This document shows positions 8,030 to 15,756 of a stretch of DNA of 21,034 bases, in pieces (positions within the stretch are counted from its first letter, which is position 1; every line of letters starts with the position of its first letter). The stretch lies in assembly GCA_014376425.1 (NCBI GenBank), contig JACMRO010000505.1, positions 1-21,034 on the forward strand. Reading direction: 5' to 3'. The position numbers and the translations under genes were made by a program. The notes under the pieces are model-generated. The model saw only the letters and a list, made by a program, of their open reading frames with translations, was not told the DNA's origin and ran no database searches. The stretch is from Rubritepida sp. Lineage in GTDB: Bacteria > Pseudomonadota > Alphaproteobacteria > Acetobacterales > Acetobacteraceae.

Positions 8030-8722
8030 TCAGACGCCGAGATAATTGTGCAGCCGGTCCATCGCGCCGGCCAGCTCGTGGTTCGCCACATGATCCACGA
8101 CGACGCCGTGGTCCATGACGTAGTGCCGGTCCGCCACCGTCTGGGCAAAGCGGAAATTCTGCTCGACGAGCAGCACCGTGAAGCCGCGCTTCTTCAATTC
8201 GCGCACGGTAATGCCGATCTGCTGCACGATGACCGGTGCCAGGCCTTCCGACGGCTCATCAAGCAGCAAAAGCTTGGCGCCGGTGCGCAGGATGCGGCCG
8301 ATGGCCAGCATCTGCTGCTCGCCCCCTGAAAGCTTGTTGCCTGGGCTGCGCGCCCTCTCCTTCAGGTTAGGGAACAACGTGTAGATTTCATCAACGCTCA
8401 TCCCGCCCGGCGCGATCTGCGGCGGCAGCATCAGATTTTCGGTGACGTCGAGGCTAGCGAAGATGCCCCGCTCCTCCGGGCAGTAGGCGATGCCGGCGCG
8501 GGCGATCAGGTCCGACCGCCTGGCCACCAGCTCCTGGCCGTTGAAACGGATCGAGCCGCTGCGCCGCCCCACCAGCCCCATGATCGCGCGCAGCGTGCTG
8601 GTCTTACCTGCTCCGTTGCGGCCCAGCAGGGTGACGACCTCACCATCATTGATGTGGAGATCGACGCCGTGCAGCACATGGCTTTCGCCATACCAGGCCT
8701 CAAGTCCCTTAATTTCAAGCAT
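8030..8722 (-). CDS. livF: Branched-chain amino acid-type ABC transporter ATPase, LivF family
   Basis: The product is 230 residues, the normal LivF length. The ATP site is complete: Walker A GRNGAGKT at 34-41, signature LSGGEQQM at 131-138, and Walker B LLLLDEP at 151-157. These are followed by the LivF-typical VEQN at 186-189. The start was set at the ATG at 8722, giving MLEIKGLEAWYG, the standard LivF opening. It overlaps the end of livG by eight bases. A GTG 18 bases further upstream is possible but would add a non-family extension. It is cytoplasmic, pairs with LivG and drives LivHM. Confidence 0.95.
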   Translation of the reverse strand: MLEIKGLEAWYGESHVLHGVDLHINDGEVVTLLGRNGAGKTSTLRAIMGLVGRRSGSIRFNGQELVARRSDLIARAGIAYCPEERGIFASLDVTENLMLPPQIAPGGMSVDEIYTLFPNLKERARSPGNKLSGGEQQMLAIGRILRTGAKLLLLDEPSEGLAPVIVQQIGITVRELKKRGFTVLLVEQNFRFAQTVADRHYVMDHGVVVDHVANHELAGAMDRLHNYLGV

Positions 8723-9491
8723 TCTCGGGTACGCCCACACTGGCCGGGTCGGTGCCCAGATAGGCCGCGATCACGTCGGGGTTGCGGCTGACGGCGGCGT
8801 AGTCACCCTCCGCCAGCACCTGGCCGCGGGCGAGCACGGTGATGGTGTCGCACAGCCCCTCCACGACCTTGAGGTTGTGTTCCACCAGCAGCACAGTCCG
8901 GCCGACCGAGACGCGCTTCACCAATGTCACGATGCGGTCGACATCCTCAGCGGTCATGCCCGCGGTCGGCTCGTCCAGCAACATCATCGCGGGTTCCATC
9001 GCCAGCGTGGTGGCGAGCTCCAACGCGCGCTTGCGGCCATAGGGCAGTTGGCCGGCGGCCAACGCCGCATATTCGGTCAGGCCGACATCGTCCAGCAACT
9101 CCATCGCGCGGCCGTCGAATTTGGCCAGCAGCGACGCCGGGCGCCAGAAATCGAAGCTGTTGCCGCGCGCCCGTTGCAGCGCCACGCGCACGTTCTCCAG
9201 CACTGTCAGATGCGGGAACACTGCGGATATCTGAAAGCTGCGCACCAGGCCAAGCCGCGCCACCTCCGCCGGCTGCAGCGCCGTGATATCGCGGCCATCG
9301 TAGCGGATGGTGCCGCGCGTCACCGGCAGGAATTTGGTCAGCAGATTGAAGCACGTCGTCTTACCGGCGCCGTTCGGGCCGATCAGCGCATGTATGGAAT
9401 TGCGGCGCACGCGCAGGTTCACCCCTGAGACGGCGGCAAAGCCGCGGAACTCCTTCGTCAGCCCGGTCGTTTCCAGGATGGTATCATTCAC
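8715..9491 (-). CDS. livG: Branched-chain amino acid-type ABC transporter ATPase, LivG family
   Basis: The product is 258 residues. Walker A is GPNGAGKTT at 38-46, with RSFQI (the Q-loop region) near 84-88. The degenerate LivG-type signature LPYGRKRALE is at 149-158, Walker B MMLLDEP is at 169-175, and the H-loop histidine is H205 in VEHN. A proline-containing C-terminal tail follows YLG, as in other LivG proteins. The start is GTG at 9491 with GGGAGAG a few bases before it. It follows a 96-base gap after the Bug-type gene, the largest gap in the minus-strand run. A separate promoter for the transporter genes could lie there. Confidence 0.95.
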   Translation of the reverse strand: MNDTILETTGLTKEFRGFAAVSGVNLRVRRNSIHALIGPNGAGKTTCFNLLTKFLPVTRGTIRYDGRDITALQPAEVARLGLVRSFQISAVFPHLTVLENVRVALQRARGNSFDFWRPASLLAKFDGRAMELLDDVGLTEYAALAAGQLPYGRKRALELATTLAMEPAMMLLDEPTAGMTAEDVDRIVTLVKRVSVGRTVLLVEHNLKVVEGLCDTITVLARGQVLAEGDYAAVSRNPDVIAAYLGTDPASVGVPENA

Positions 9492-9552
9492 CCGGATGTC
9501 TCTCCCACCATTTGTCTGCGGCGCGGTGGTTCAGCCCCACGCCCTTGGCTGC

Positions 9553-9581
9553 TGTATGGCGATGCCGCGGATAGGTGGCAA
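9553..9581 (-). promoter_or_regulatory. Possible sigma-70-like promoter ahead of livG
   Basis: On the minus strand the gap between the Bug-type gene and livG contains TTGCCA (9576-9581), then 17 bases, then CATACA (9553-9558). The first hexamer matches the -35 consensus at five of six positions and the second matches the -10 consensus at three of six. It would put transcription about 50-60 bases before the livG GTG. This is a pattern match by eye in GC-rich DNA, where such matches occur by chance. No terminator hairpin was seen in the gap. Confidence 0.22.
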
Positions 9582-9587
9582 GCGACT

Positions 9588-10541
9588 TCATTGCACCTCG
9601 ATGCTGGCCGCGCGGACAATGCCGGCCCATTGCGCGCGCTGCGCCCGCATGAAAGCCAGCTGGGCCTGGGGCGTCGTGGCGTTGGGTGCGGCGCCCATCT
9701 CGCGCAGCCGCCCCGCCACATCCTCGCCCATCGCCACCTGGTTCAGCCCGGTGTTCAGCCGCGCCAATATCTCGGGCGGCGTGGCCTTCGGCGCCATGTA
9801 GGCGTACCAGGCGACATAGTCGCGATCCTCCAGCCCAAGCTCGACGACTGTCGGCACGTCGGGCAGCCGGGGTGAACGGGTGGCCGAGGTGACCGCCAGC
9901 GCCCGCATCCGCCCGCCGCTGATATGGCCGAAGCCCGCACCCACACTGTCCACCATCAGCGGCACCTGGCCTGCGATGACATCGACCTGCGCAGCCGCCG
10001 TGCCGCGATACGGCACCGCCGGCAGGTCCAGGGAATGGCGCTGCTTGAAGGCCTCCACGATCAGGTGATTTATGGTGCCTGAACTGGGCAGCGCATAGGG
10101 CAGTCGGCCAGGCGTCGCGCGGGCCATCGTCACCACATCGCCCAGGCTGGCGATGGGCGAGCCAGGATTGCACACCCAGACCATGGGCGAGGTGACGGAG
10201 ATCGCCACCGGCGCTAGATCCTCGATCGGGTCCAGCGGCATGTTGCGGTAGATGCTGACGTTGATGGACAGCGACCCCACCGCGGCGAATAGCAGGGTGT
10301 GGCCGTCAGGCGGCGCGCGTTGCACTTCCGCCATGCCGATATTGCCGTTGGCGCCCGGCCTGTTGTCCACCATCACCGGCTGACCCCACAACTCGGTCAG
10401 TTTGGCGGCCATTATGCGGGCATAGATGTCGAAGGCGCCGGTGGGCGATGGCACGATGATGCGCACCGCTCGGTTCGGCCAGGCGTGCTGCGCCAGTGCG
10501 GGGGCGGCCAGCAGCGCCGGCAGCAGGCGGCGGGGTATCAT
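9588..10541 (-). CDS. Bug-family (tripartite tricarboxylate transporter type) solute-binding protein
   Basis: The product is a 317-residue exported protein. The signal peptide MIPRRLLPALLAAPALA is followed by WPNRAVRIIVPSPTGAFD, the standard opening of Bug/TctC proteins. Further family blocks are VDNRPGANGNIG, the conserved PPDGHTLL, VPYRGTAAAQVDVIAGQV, and LPDVPTVVELG near 225-240. Bug proteins capture small carboxylates and related metabolites and normally work with TctA/TctB membrane proteins. None is visible in this window, so it is an orphan here. The ATG at 10541 overlaps the VOC stop by four bases (ATGA), linking it to the enzyme genes rather than to the ABC genes. It might supply a carboxylated pathway substrate to a TctAB encoded elsewhere, or act as a sensor. 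The ligand is unknown. Confidence 0.93.
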   Translation of the reverse strand: MIPRRLLPALLAAPALAQHAWPNRAVRIIVPSPTGAFDIYARIMAAKLTELWGQPVMVDNRPGANGNIGMAEVQRAPPDGHTLLFAAVGSLSINVSIYRNMPLDPIEDLAPVAISVTSPMVWVCNPGSPIASLGDVVTMARATPGRLPYALPSSGTINHLIVEAFKQRHSLDLPAVPYRGTAAAQVDVIAGQVPLMVDSVGAGFGHISGGRMRALAVTSATRSPRLPDVPTVVELGLEDRDYVAWYAYMAPKATPPEILARLNTGLNQVAMGEDVAGRLREMGAAPNATTPQAQLAFMRAQRAQWAGIVRAASIEVQ

Positions 10542-10939
10542 GGCGTCTCCTCCGGCGGAAAATTCAATTCGACGCCGATACCGTCCGGGTCGGTCATGAA
10601 CAGCTGGGTCTGCCGGTCGCGCGGGATGACCCGCTCCTCGAAGGCGACGCCATGGTGGCGCAGGTTCTCTTTCATCCCGGCGAGCCCGGTGCAGGAGAAG
10701 GCAATGTGGTCGAACAGCCCCGTCGGCCCCGCCTGGCGCGGCGGGTGGTGCGCGTCACGCGCGCCGCGGTCGCCCATCAGGTGTACCGTTGGAACGCCGC
10801 CGACGTAGAGCCAGTGGCCGGGGAAGCCGAGCGGCGGCCGGTCGCCCTCCGGCAGGCCCAGCACATCGACGTAGAAATCACGCGTAGCCTGCAGATCCTT
10901 CGCACGGATCGTGTAGTGATTGAGTGCCTCCAGCGGCAT
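10538..10939 (-). CDS. VOC-superfamily (glyoxalase/dioxygenase fold) protein
   Basis: The product is 133 residues and is built from two beta-alpha-beta-beta-beta halves as in VOC proteins, which use a metal for isomerisation, hydrolysis or ring-cleaving dioxygenation. The opening is ALNHYTIRAKDLQATRDFYVDVLGL. Likely metal ligands are H8, H78 (in FDHIAF) and E124 (in GVELNF), with TDPDGIGVELNF as the usual last strand. The ATG at 10939 has GGAG upstream and lies 13 bases after the flavoprotein stop. Its own stop overlaps the Bug-type start. The context suggests a step in ring or side-chain degradation, but the reaction cannot be assigned because single-module VOC proteins are very diverse. Confidence 0.88.
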   Translation of the reverse strand: MPLEALNHYTIRAKDLQATRDFYVDVLGLPEGDRPPLGFPGHWLYVGGVPTVHLMGDRGARDAHHPPRQAGPTGLFDHIAFSCTGLAGMKENLRHHGVAFEERVIPRDRQTQLFMTDPDGIGVELNFPPEETP

Positions 10940-10952
10940 GGCGTGGCTCCGG

Positions 10953-12131
10953 TCAGAGGAAGCGCGGGTTGGGGGCGAAGCCCATAAGGTGCTGGCCTAC
11001 AGTCTCGAAATGGTTCTTCCGTGCCTGAACCTGCTGCGTCACCGCATGGATATCGCGGAAGCGCCGTTCGAAAGGGCCGCTCTCGAAGATCGCGGTCGCC
11101 CCCGACTCGGCATAGGCGAAATCGGCCACCGCCTTGGCTTGGTGGATGGCAAAGGTGGCGGCGAGGCGGATCGATACCCGGTCTTCGATACCCAGGGTCG
11201 GCCGCGCCTCCGCCTCGGCCAGCGCCTGGTGCAGCCCGGCCCGGGCAGCGCGCCACTGGCCCTCCGCCTGCGCCAGGCCCGACTGCAGGATCGGGTTGTC
11301 GGCCAGGCGGCGGCTGGTGGCGGCGGGCGTCTTCTCGCGGCCCAGCGCGACGAAGGCATCCAGCAGCCCACGCGCAATGCCCAGCGCCACGCCGGCGAAG
11401 CCCGCCGCATAGAAATGCGTGGTAGTGAAGCGGTATAGCGAGCCCTGGCCATGCGGCTGGCGCTCTTCCTCGCGGTCGCGCCGCACGCTGAATGCCGTCG
11501 GCACGAACAGGTCGCGCACCGTGTAGGTGTCGCTGCCGGTGCCGCGCAGGCCCATCACGTTCCACTCACCGTTCAGCGAAACCGCGCTGGCGGGGAACAG
11601 CATGGTGCGGTCCTCCGGCTGGCCGCCGGCGTCCAGGCGCGGCGTGCCATCGGGATGCTGGATTCGGCAGTGGCCGCCGAACCAGGTGGCGTGCCGGCCA
11701 CCGCTGGCGAATGGCCAGGCGCCGCTGACGAGGTAACCGCCGGGCACGGCTCGCGCCGTCTGGCCGGGCATGATGGCGCCCCATGCCAGCGCGGCGTTGG
11801 GGGCCGACCAGACGGCGCGCGCCGCATCGATGGGCGTATAGGCCGCGGCCGCCGAGCAGCCGCTGGCCTGGCCGATGCACCAGGCGGTGGAGGCGTCGGG
11901 CGCCCCCAGCACCCCCATCATGCGCACGAAGGCGAGCGGGGAAGCCTCGTCACCGCCCAGCGCGCGCGGCAGCAGGGCGCGGAACAGCCGGGCGCCATGC
12001 AGTGCTGCCAGCAAATCGTCGGGGATATGGCGCTCGGCCTCGATGCGCGGCGCGGCGGCGGCGATCATGGGTGCAAGCCGGCGGGCCCGGGCGACCGGTT
12101 CTTCCACAAAAAGCTCGATGGCGGCGCTCAT
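10953..12131 (-). CDS. Acyl-CoA dehydrogenase-fold flavoprotein, probable flavin-dependent monooxygenase (HsaA/DszC-like)
   Basis: The product is 392 residues. The N-terminal helical part reads ELFVEEPVARARRLAP, then LPRALGG and DASTAWCIG near 80-90. The middle beta domain holds GLRGTGSDTYTVRDLFVP near residues 200-215. The C-terminal helical bundle (FAGVALGIARGLLDAF onward) is of the Acyl-CoA_dh_2 type. Members of this branch, such as HsaA, DszC and the oxygenase component of 4-hydroxyphenylacetate hydroxylase, use reduced FMN or FAD and oxygen to hydroxylate aromatic or heterocyclic substrates, and need a separate flavin reductase. No reductase gene is seen in this window. The ATG at 12131 has GGGAGA at good distance. 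It follows xdhB by 47 bases and precedes the VOC gene by 13. A dehydrogenase role cannot be excluded from sequence alone. Confidence 0.82.
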   Translation of the reverse strand: MSAAIELFVEEPVARARRLAPMIAAAAPRIEAERHIPDDLLAALHGARLFRALLPRALGGDEASPLAFVRMMGVLGAPDASTAWCIGQASGCSAAAAYTPIDAARAVWSAPNAALAWGAIMPGQTARAVPGGYLVSGAWPFASGGRHATWFGGHCRIQHPDGTPRLDAGGQPEDRTMLFPASAVSLNGEWNVMGLRGTGSDTYTVRDLFVPTAFSVRRDREEERQPHGQGSLYRFTTTHFYAAGFAGVALGIARGLLDAFVALGREKTPAATSRRLADNPILQSGLAQAEGQWRAARAGLHQALAEAEARPTLGIEDRVSIRLAATFAIHQAKAVADFAYAESGATAIFESGPFERRFRDIHAVTQQVQARKNHFETVGQHLMGFAPNPRFL

Positions 12132-12178
12132 GCGATTTCTCCCGGGGGTGGGAGCGTCCGGCGGCGCGGGACCGGCTG

Positions 12179-14434
12179 TCAAGCCATCAGCAGGCGCTCG
12201 GGCGTGACCGGGCAATCCAGATGCGGCCGGCCGGCCGCATCGCGCAGCGCATTCCACACCGCGGCGGCCAGCAGCAGCGGCGGTTCGCCAACCGCCTTGC
12301 TGCGGAAGATGCTGTCGGCCCGGTTGGGCGCGCTCTCCAGCAGCCGCGCCTCGAAGATCGGCGGCACGTCGCGCGAGCCCGGGATCTTGTAGGTGCTGGG
12401 GCCGATGGTGCGCAGCCGGCCCTGGGCGTCCCACCACAGCTCCTCCGACGTCAGCCAGCCCATGCCCTGCACGAAGGCGCCTTCGATCTGGCCGCGGTCG
12501 ATGGCCGGGTTCAGGCTGCGGCCGCAATCCTGCACCAGGTGGGCGCGCAGCACGCGGTGCTCGCCGGTCAGCGTGTCGATCACGACCTCGGCCACCGCGG
12601 CGCCGTAGCTGAAGTAGAAGAACGGTTTGCCGCGCACCGCCGCCATGTCCCATTCCAGCTCGGGCGTGGCGTAGAAGCCGGTGGCGGACAGGCTGACCCG
12701 CGCCTTCCAGGCCATCTTCGCCAGCTCGGCGAAGGTCAGCCGCTGGTTGCCGCTGACGCCCAGCACCTCGCCATCCTCAAAGCAAATCGCGCCCACAGGG
12801 CAGCCGAAATGCGCCGCGGCCACGCCGGCCATTCGGTCACGGATCGTCTCGGCCGCGTTGTGCGCCGCCCATCCGTTCAGGTCGCTGCCGGTGCTGGCCG
12901 CGGTGGCGCTGGTGTTGGGCACCTGCTCGGTCGAGGTCGCGGTGATGCCGATGCTGTCGATCGGCACCGAGAAGACGCCTGCCACGACCTGGGCGATCTT
13001 GATGAACAGCCCCTGCCCCATCTCGGTCCCGCCATGGTTCAGCCGGATCGAGCCATCGGTGTAGACATGCACCAGCGCGCCGGCCTGGTTGAGATGCGGG
13101 ATGCCGAAGGAGATGCCGAAGGCGGAGACGAAACACCCCAATCCCCGCCGCAGCGTGGGGTGCGTGGCGTTGAATGCGGCGATCTCGGCCCGGCGTGCAT
13201 CCCAGCCCGCATCGGCCCGCGCCTCGGCATGGACGCGGCGGACCAGGTCGCCCTCCAGCGCCTGGCCGTAGGGGGTCTCGGCCGGGTTCTGGCCACCGGC
13301 GAAATTCAGCGCGCGCACCGCTTCCATCTCCGCACCCAGCGCATGCGCCACGCGGCCCAGCACATCATCCATCAGCATCGCGCCCTGCGGCCCACCGAAG
13401 CCGCGGAAAGCGGTGTTGCTGACATGGTTGGTCTTCACCGCGCCGCACACCACCCGCAGCGCGGCCACGTGATAGGCGTTGAGCGAATGCGTCAGCGCCC
13501 GCATCACCACGCCGCCGGACATGTCCAGGCTGTGCCCGCCATCGGCGGTCAGCCGCGCGTCGAGCGCCAGCAGGCGACCATCCCCATCGAACCCCACCTC
13601 CCACTGGTACAGGAAGGGGTGGCGCTTGCCCGTCACCGCCATATCCAGCTTACGCGGCAGCCGCAGTTTGTCCGGCCGGCCGGCGATGCGCGCGGCGACC
13701 GCGGCGGCGGCGGCAATCCAGCTCGCATTGCTCTCCTTACCGCCGAAGGCACCGCCCATGCGGCGGCATTGCACCTGCACCCGGCTGTAAGGCTCGCCCA
13801 GCACGTGGGCGATGACGTGCTGGCCCTCGGTCGGGTGCTGGGTGCTGGAATGGACCAGCATGTCGCCATCCTCGCCGGGAATCGCGAGGGCGATCTGCCC
13901 TTCGAGGTAGAAGTGTTCCTGGCCACCCAGCTCCATCCGGCCAGAAAGGCGATGCGGCGCGGCGGCCATCGCGGCAGCGAGGTCGCCCTGCGCCATGGTG
14001 TGCGGGCCGACCAGCCAGTGCGGGTCGAGCAACGCCTGCGCGATGGAGAGGATCGGCGGCAATGGCGTGATGTCCGCCGTCACCGCGGCCGCAGCCGCCA
14101 GCGCCTCGTCGCGCGTGCGCGCCACCACGATGGCGAGCGGCTGGGCCGCGAACTCGACCACGCCTTCCGCCAGCATCGCCTCGCCCGATCCGATCGGCGC
14201 GATGTCGTTCTCGCCGGGAATATCCTCGGGGCGAATCACCGCCATCACGCCTGGCCACGCGGCGGCTGCGGCGGTGTGCAGGGCGGCGATGCGGCCATGC
14301 GCCACCGGCGCGGGCACCAGCGCCGCATGCAGCATGCCGGCGGGCTCCGCCACATCATCGAGGAAGCGCGCCTGCCCGGTGGCGTGCGAGAGCGCGCTGT
14401 CATGCCGCAGCGACGCGCCCAACGTGTGCTTCAT
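12179..14434 (-). CDS. xdhB: Xanthine dehydrogenase-type molybdopterin-binding subunit
   Basis: The product is 751 residues and binds the molybdenum cofactor that hydroxylates the substrate. Family blocks run in order: GGQEHFYLEGQ (170-180), SSTQHPTE (196-203, Q199), GGAFGGKE (227-234), AFRGFGGPQ (342-350, R344), FGISFGIPHLNQAGALVHVYTDG (from 439), HGGTEMGQGL (467-476), NTSATAAS (507-514) and SKAVGEPP (712-719). The purine-positioning residues known from Rhodobacter capsulatus XDH (Glu232, Arg310) and the catalytic Glu730 have apparent counterparts at E234, R312 and E717. This argues for a genuine xanthine or purine-like hydroxylase rather than a CO-dehydrogenase relative. The ATG at 14434 overlaps the xdhA stop by four bases. 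The maturation factor XdhC is not in the window. The substrate might be a purine or a related N-heterocycle. Confidence 0.92.
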   Translation of the reverse strand: MKHTLGASLRHDSALSHATGQARFLDDVAEPAGMLHAALVPAPVAHGRIAALHTAAAAAWPGVMAVIRPEDIPGENDIAPIGSGEAMLAEGVVEFAAQPLAIVVARTRDEALAAAAAVTADITPLPPILSIAQALLDPHWLVGPHTMAQGDLAAAMAAAPHRLSGRMELGGQEHFYLEGQIALAIPGEDGDMLVHSSTQHPTEGQHVIAHVLGEPYSRVQVQCRRMGGAFGGKESNASWIAAAAAVAARIAGRPDKLRLPRKLDMAVTGKRHPFLYQWEVGFDGDGRLLALDARLTADGGHSLDMSGGVVMRALTHSLNAYHVAALRVVCGAVKTNHVSNTAFRGFGGPQGAMLMDDVLGRVAHALGAEMEAVRALNFAGGQNPAETPYGQALEGDLVRRVHAEARADAGWDARRAEIAAFNATHPTLRRGLGCFVSAFGISFGIPHLNQAGALVHVYTDGSIRLNHGGTEMGQGLFIKIAQVVAGVFSVPIDSIGITATSTEQVPNTSATAASTGSDLNGWAAHNAAETIRDRMAGVAAAHFGCPVGAICFEDGEVLGVSGNQRLTFAELAKMAWKARVSLSATGFYATPELEWDMAAVRGKPFFYFSYGAAVAEVVIDTLTGEHRVLRAHLVQDCGRSLNPAIDRGQIEGAFVQGMGWLTSEELWWDAQGRLRTIGPSTYKIPGSRDVPPIFEARLLESAPNRADSIFRSKAVGEPPLLLAAAVWNALRDAAGRPHLDCPVTPERLLMA

Positions 14435-15729
14435 GCCGGCACCGCGAAGGGCTCGGCCGGCAGGTCCGGATGCGCCAGCCGCAGCCACAAACGCTGCATC
14501 AGGCCCTGGGCGGCGGCCATGCGCCAGGCCGCGCCACCCCGCCAGTCATCCATCGGCGCGAAGTCCTGTGCCAATGCCGCGGCGGCGGCACGGAAGGCGT
14601 CGCGGCCGTGATCGGTCAACGCCGCTTCCGCCCCGGGCGCGCGCGCCGCCATCGGCCCCATGCCACCCAGCGCGATGCGTGGCCGCGGCCCCAGGCAGGC
14701 GACCAGTGAAACCGCCGAAATGTCCTGGTCGTGCCGGCGCGACAGTTTCTCGGCCAGCAGGGGCCCGTCCGGCATTGGCAGTTCCACCGCCACGATGATC
14801 TCATCCGGCGCCAGCGCGTGGCGTCGGTAGCCCCGCAGGAAATCGCCCACTGGAAGCCGCCGCACCGAGGTCTCGACCACCGCATCCAGCGCCAGCAGCA
14901 CCGGCAGCGCGTCGCCGATGGGCGATGCGGTGCCGAGATTTCCGCCCACCGTCCCCATGGCGCGGATCTGGCGCGAGCCCAGCCGCGCGAAATACGGCCG
15001 CAGCGACGCGAATGCCCCGTTCAGCAGCGGCATCAGCGCGGCGTAGGGTTCCGCCGCGCCGATGCGGATGCCGGCGGGCGTGGCGGCCACACCGCGCAGC
15101 TCCGCCACGTTCATGAGCGAGATCACCGTCGGGTGTTCGCGATGCTCCGAGAAGCGCAGCCCCAGATCGGTGCCGCCGGCCAGCAGCCAGGCCTGGGGGT
15201 GGGCGCGGCGCAGCGCGACCGCCGCGGCCAGGGTGACGGGGGCGTGAAAATCCCCGAACTCCGCCGCAGCCGGCGCGAAGGCGGCAGCGGTGGCGCCGTC
15301 ATCCGCCATCCGCCCCATCGCCTCGACGATCGGCCGGTAGCCGGTGCAGCGGCACAGGTTGCCGGCCAGCGCGTCATGCGCATCGCCGCCTTGCCGCGTA
15401 TGCGCCCAGGCGGCCATGACGATGCCCGGCGTGCAGAAGCCGCATTGCGTGCCATCGGCCTGCGCCAGGATGTGCGGCAGATCGTCCCTGGCCAGCCCCT
15501 CCACGGTGCGGATGGTGCGGCCATGCAACTGGCCCAGCACGGCCAGGCAGGCGTTGATCGGCGCGCGGGTGGCGCCGTCCTCCAGCACCACGGTACAGGC
15601 GCCGCAATCACCCTCGGCGCAGCCTTCCTTGGTGCCGGTGAGGCGTTCGGCCCGCAGCCAGTCCAGCAGCGTCGTGGTCGGCCGCGCCGTGGTGGTGACG
15701 GGCGCGCCGTTGAGGGTGAAGGCGATCAT
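14431..15729 (-). CDS. xdhA: Xanthine dehydrogenase small subunit ([2Fe-2S]x2 and FAD)
   Basis: The product is 432 residues and passes electrons from the molybdenum site of XdhB through two iron-sulphur clusters to FAD and then NAD. All eight cluster cysteines are present: C37, C42, C45 and C61 for the plant-ferredoxin-type cluster, and C96, C99, C126 and C128 (in GNLCRCTGY) for the second. The FAD domain follows from about residue 160, with AGGTDLG (184-190) and TVGGNLGTASPIGD (260-273), then a C-terminal CO_deh_flav_C-like part. It is slightly shorter than the R. capsulatus XdhA, mainly at the C-terminus. It starts at the ATG at 15729, 27 bases after the AA_synth stop. It serves as an internal control for the altered cluster motif in the second molybdenum hydroxylase of this locus. 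Confidence 0.92.
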   Translation of the reverse strand: MIAFTLNGAPVTTTARPTTTLLDWLRAERLTGTKEGCAEGDCGACTVVLEDGATRAPINACLAVLGQLHGRTIRTVEGLARDDLPHILAQADGTQCGFCTPGIVMAAWAHTRQGGDAHDALAGNLCRCTGYRPIVEAMGRMADDGATAAAFAPAAAEFGDFHAPVTLAAAVALRRAHPQAWLLAGGTDLGLRFSEHREHPTVISLMNVAELRGVAATPAGIRIGAAEPYAALMPLLNGAFASLRPYFARLGSRQIRAMGTVGGNLGTASPIGDALPVLLALDAVVETSVRRLPVGDFLRGYRRHALAPDEIIVAVELPMPDGPLLAEKLSRRHDQDISAVSLVACLGPRPRIALGGMGPMAARAPGAEAALTDHGRDAFRAAAAALAQDFAPMDDWRGGAAWRMAAAQGLMQRLWLRLAHPDLPAEPFAVPA

Positions 15730-15756
15730 CAGCCGATGGTGCGGTGCGGCATGGCC

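Noticed and set aside
9492..9587. Rho-independent terminator between the Bug-type gene and livG
   Set aside because: No clear GC-rich hairpin followed by a T-run on the minus strand was found.
11783..14611. Very long plus-strand open frame (942 codons) opposite xdhB
   Set aside because: It is the antisense shadow of a clearly recognisable molybdopterin subunit. Its translation is Arg/Ala/His/Gln-rich with no domain, as expected in GC-rich DNA.
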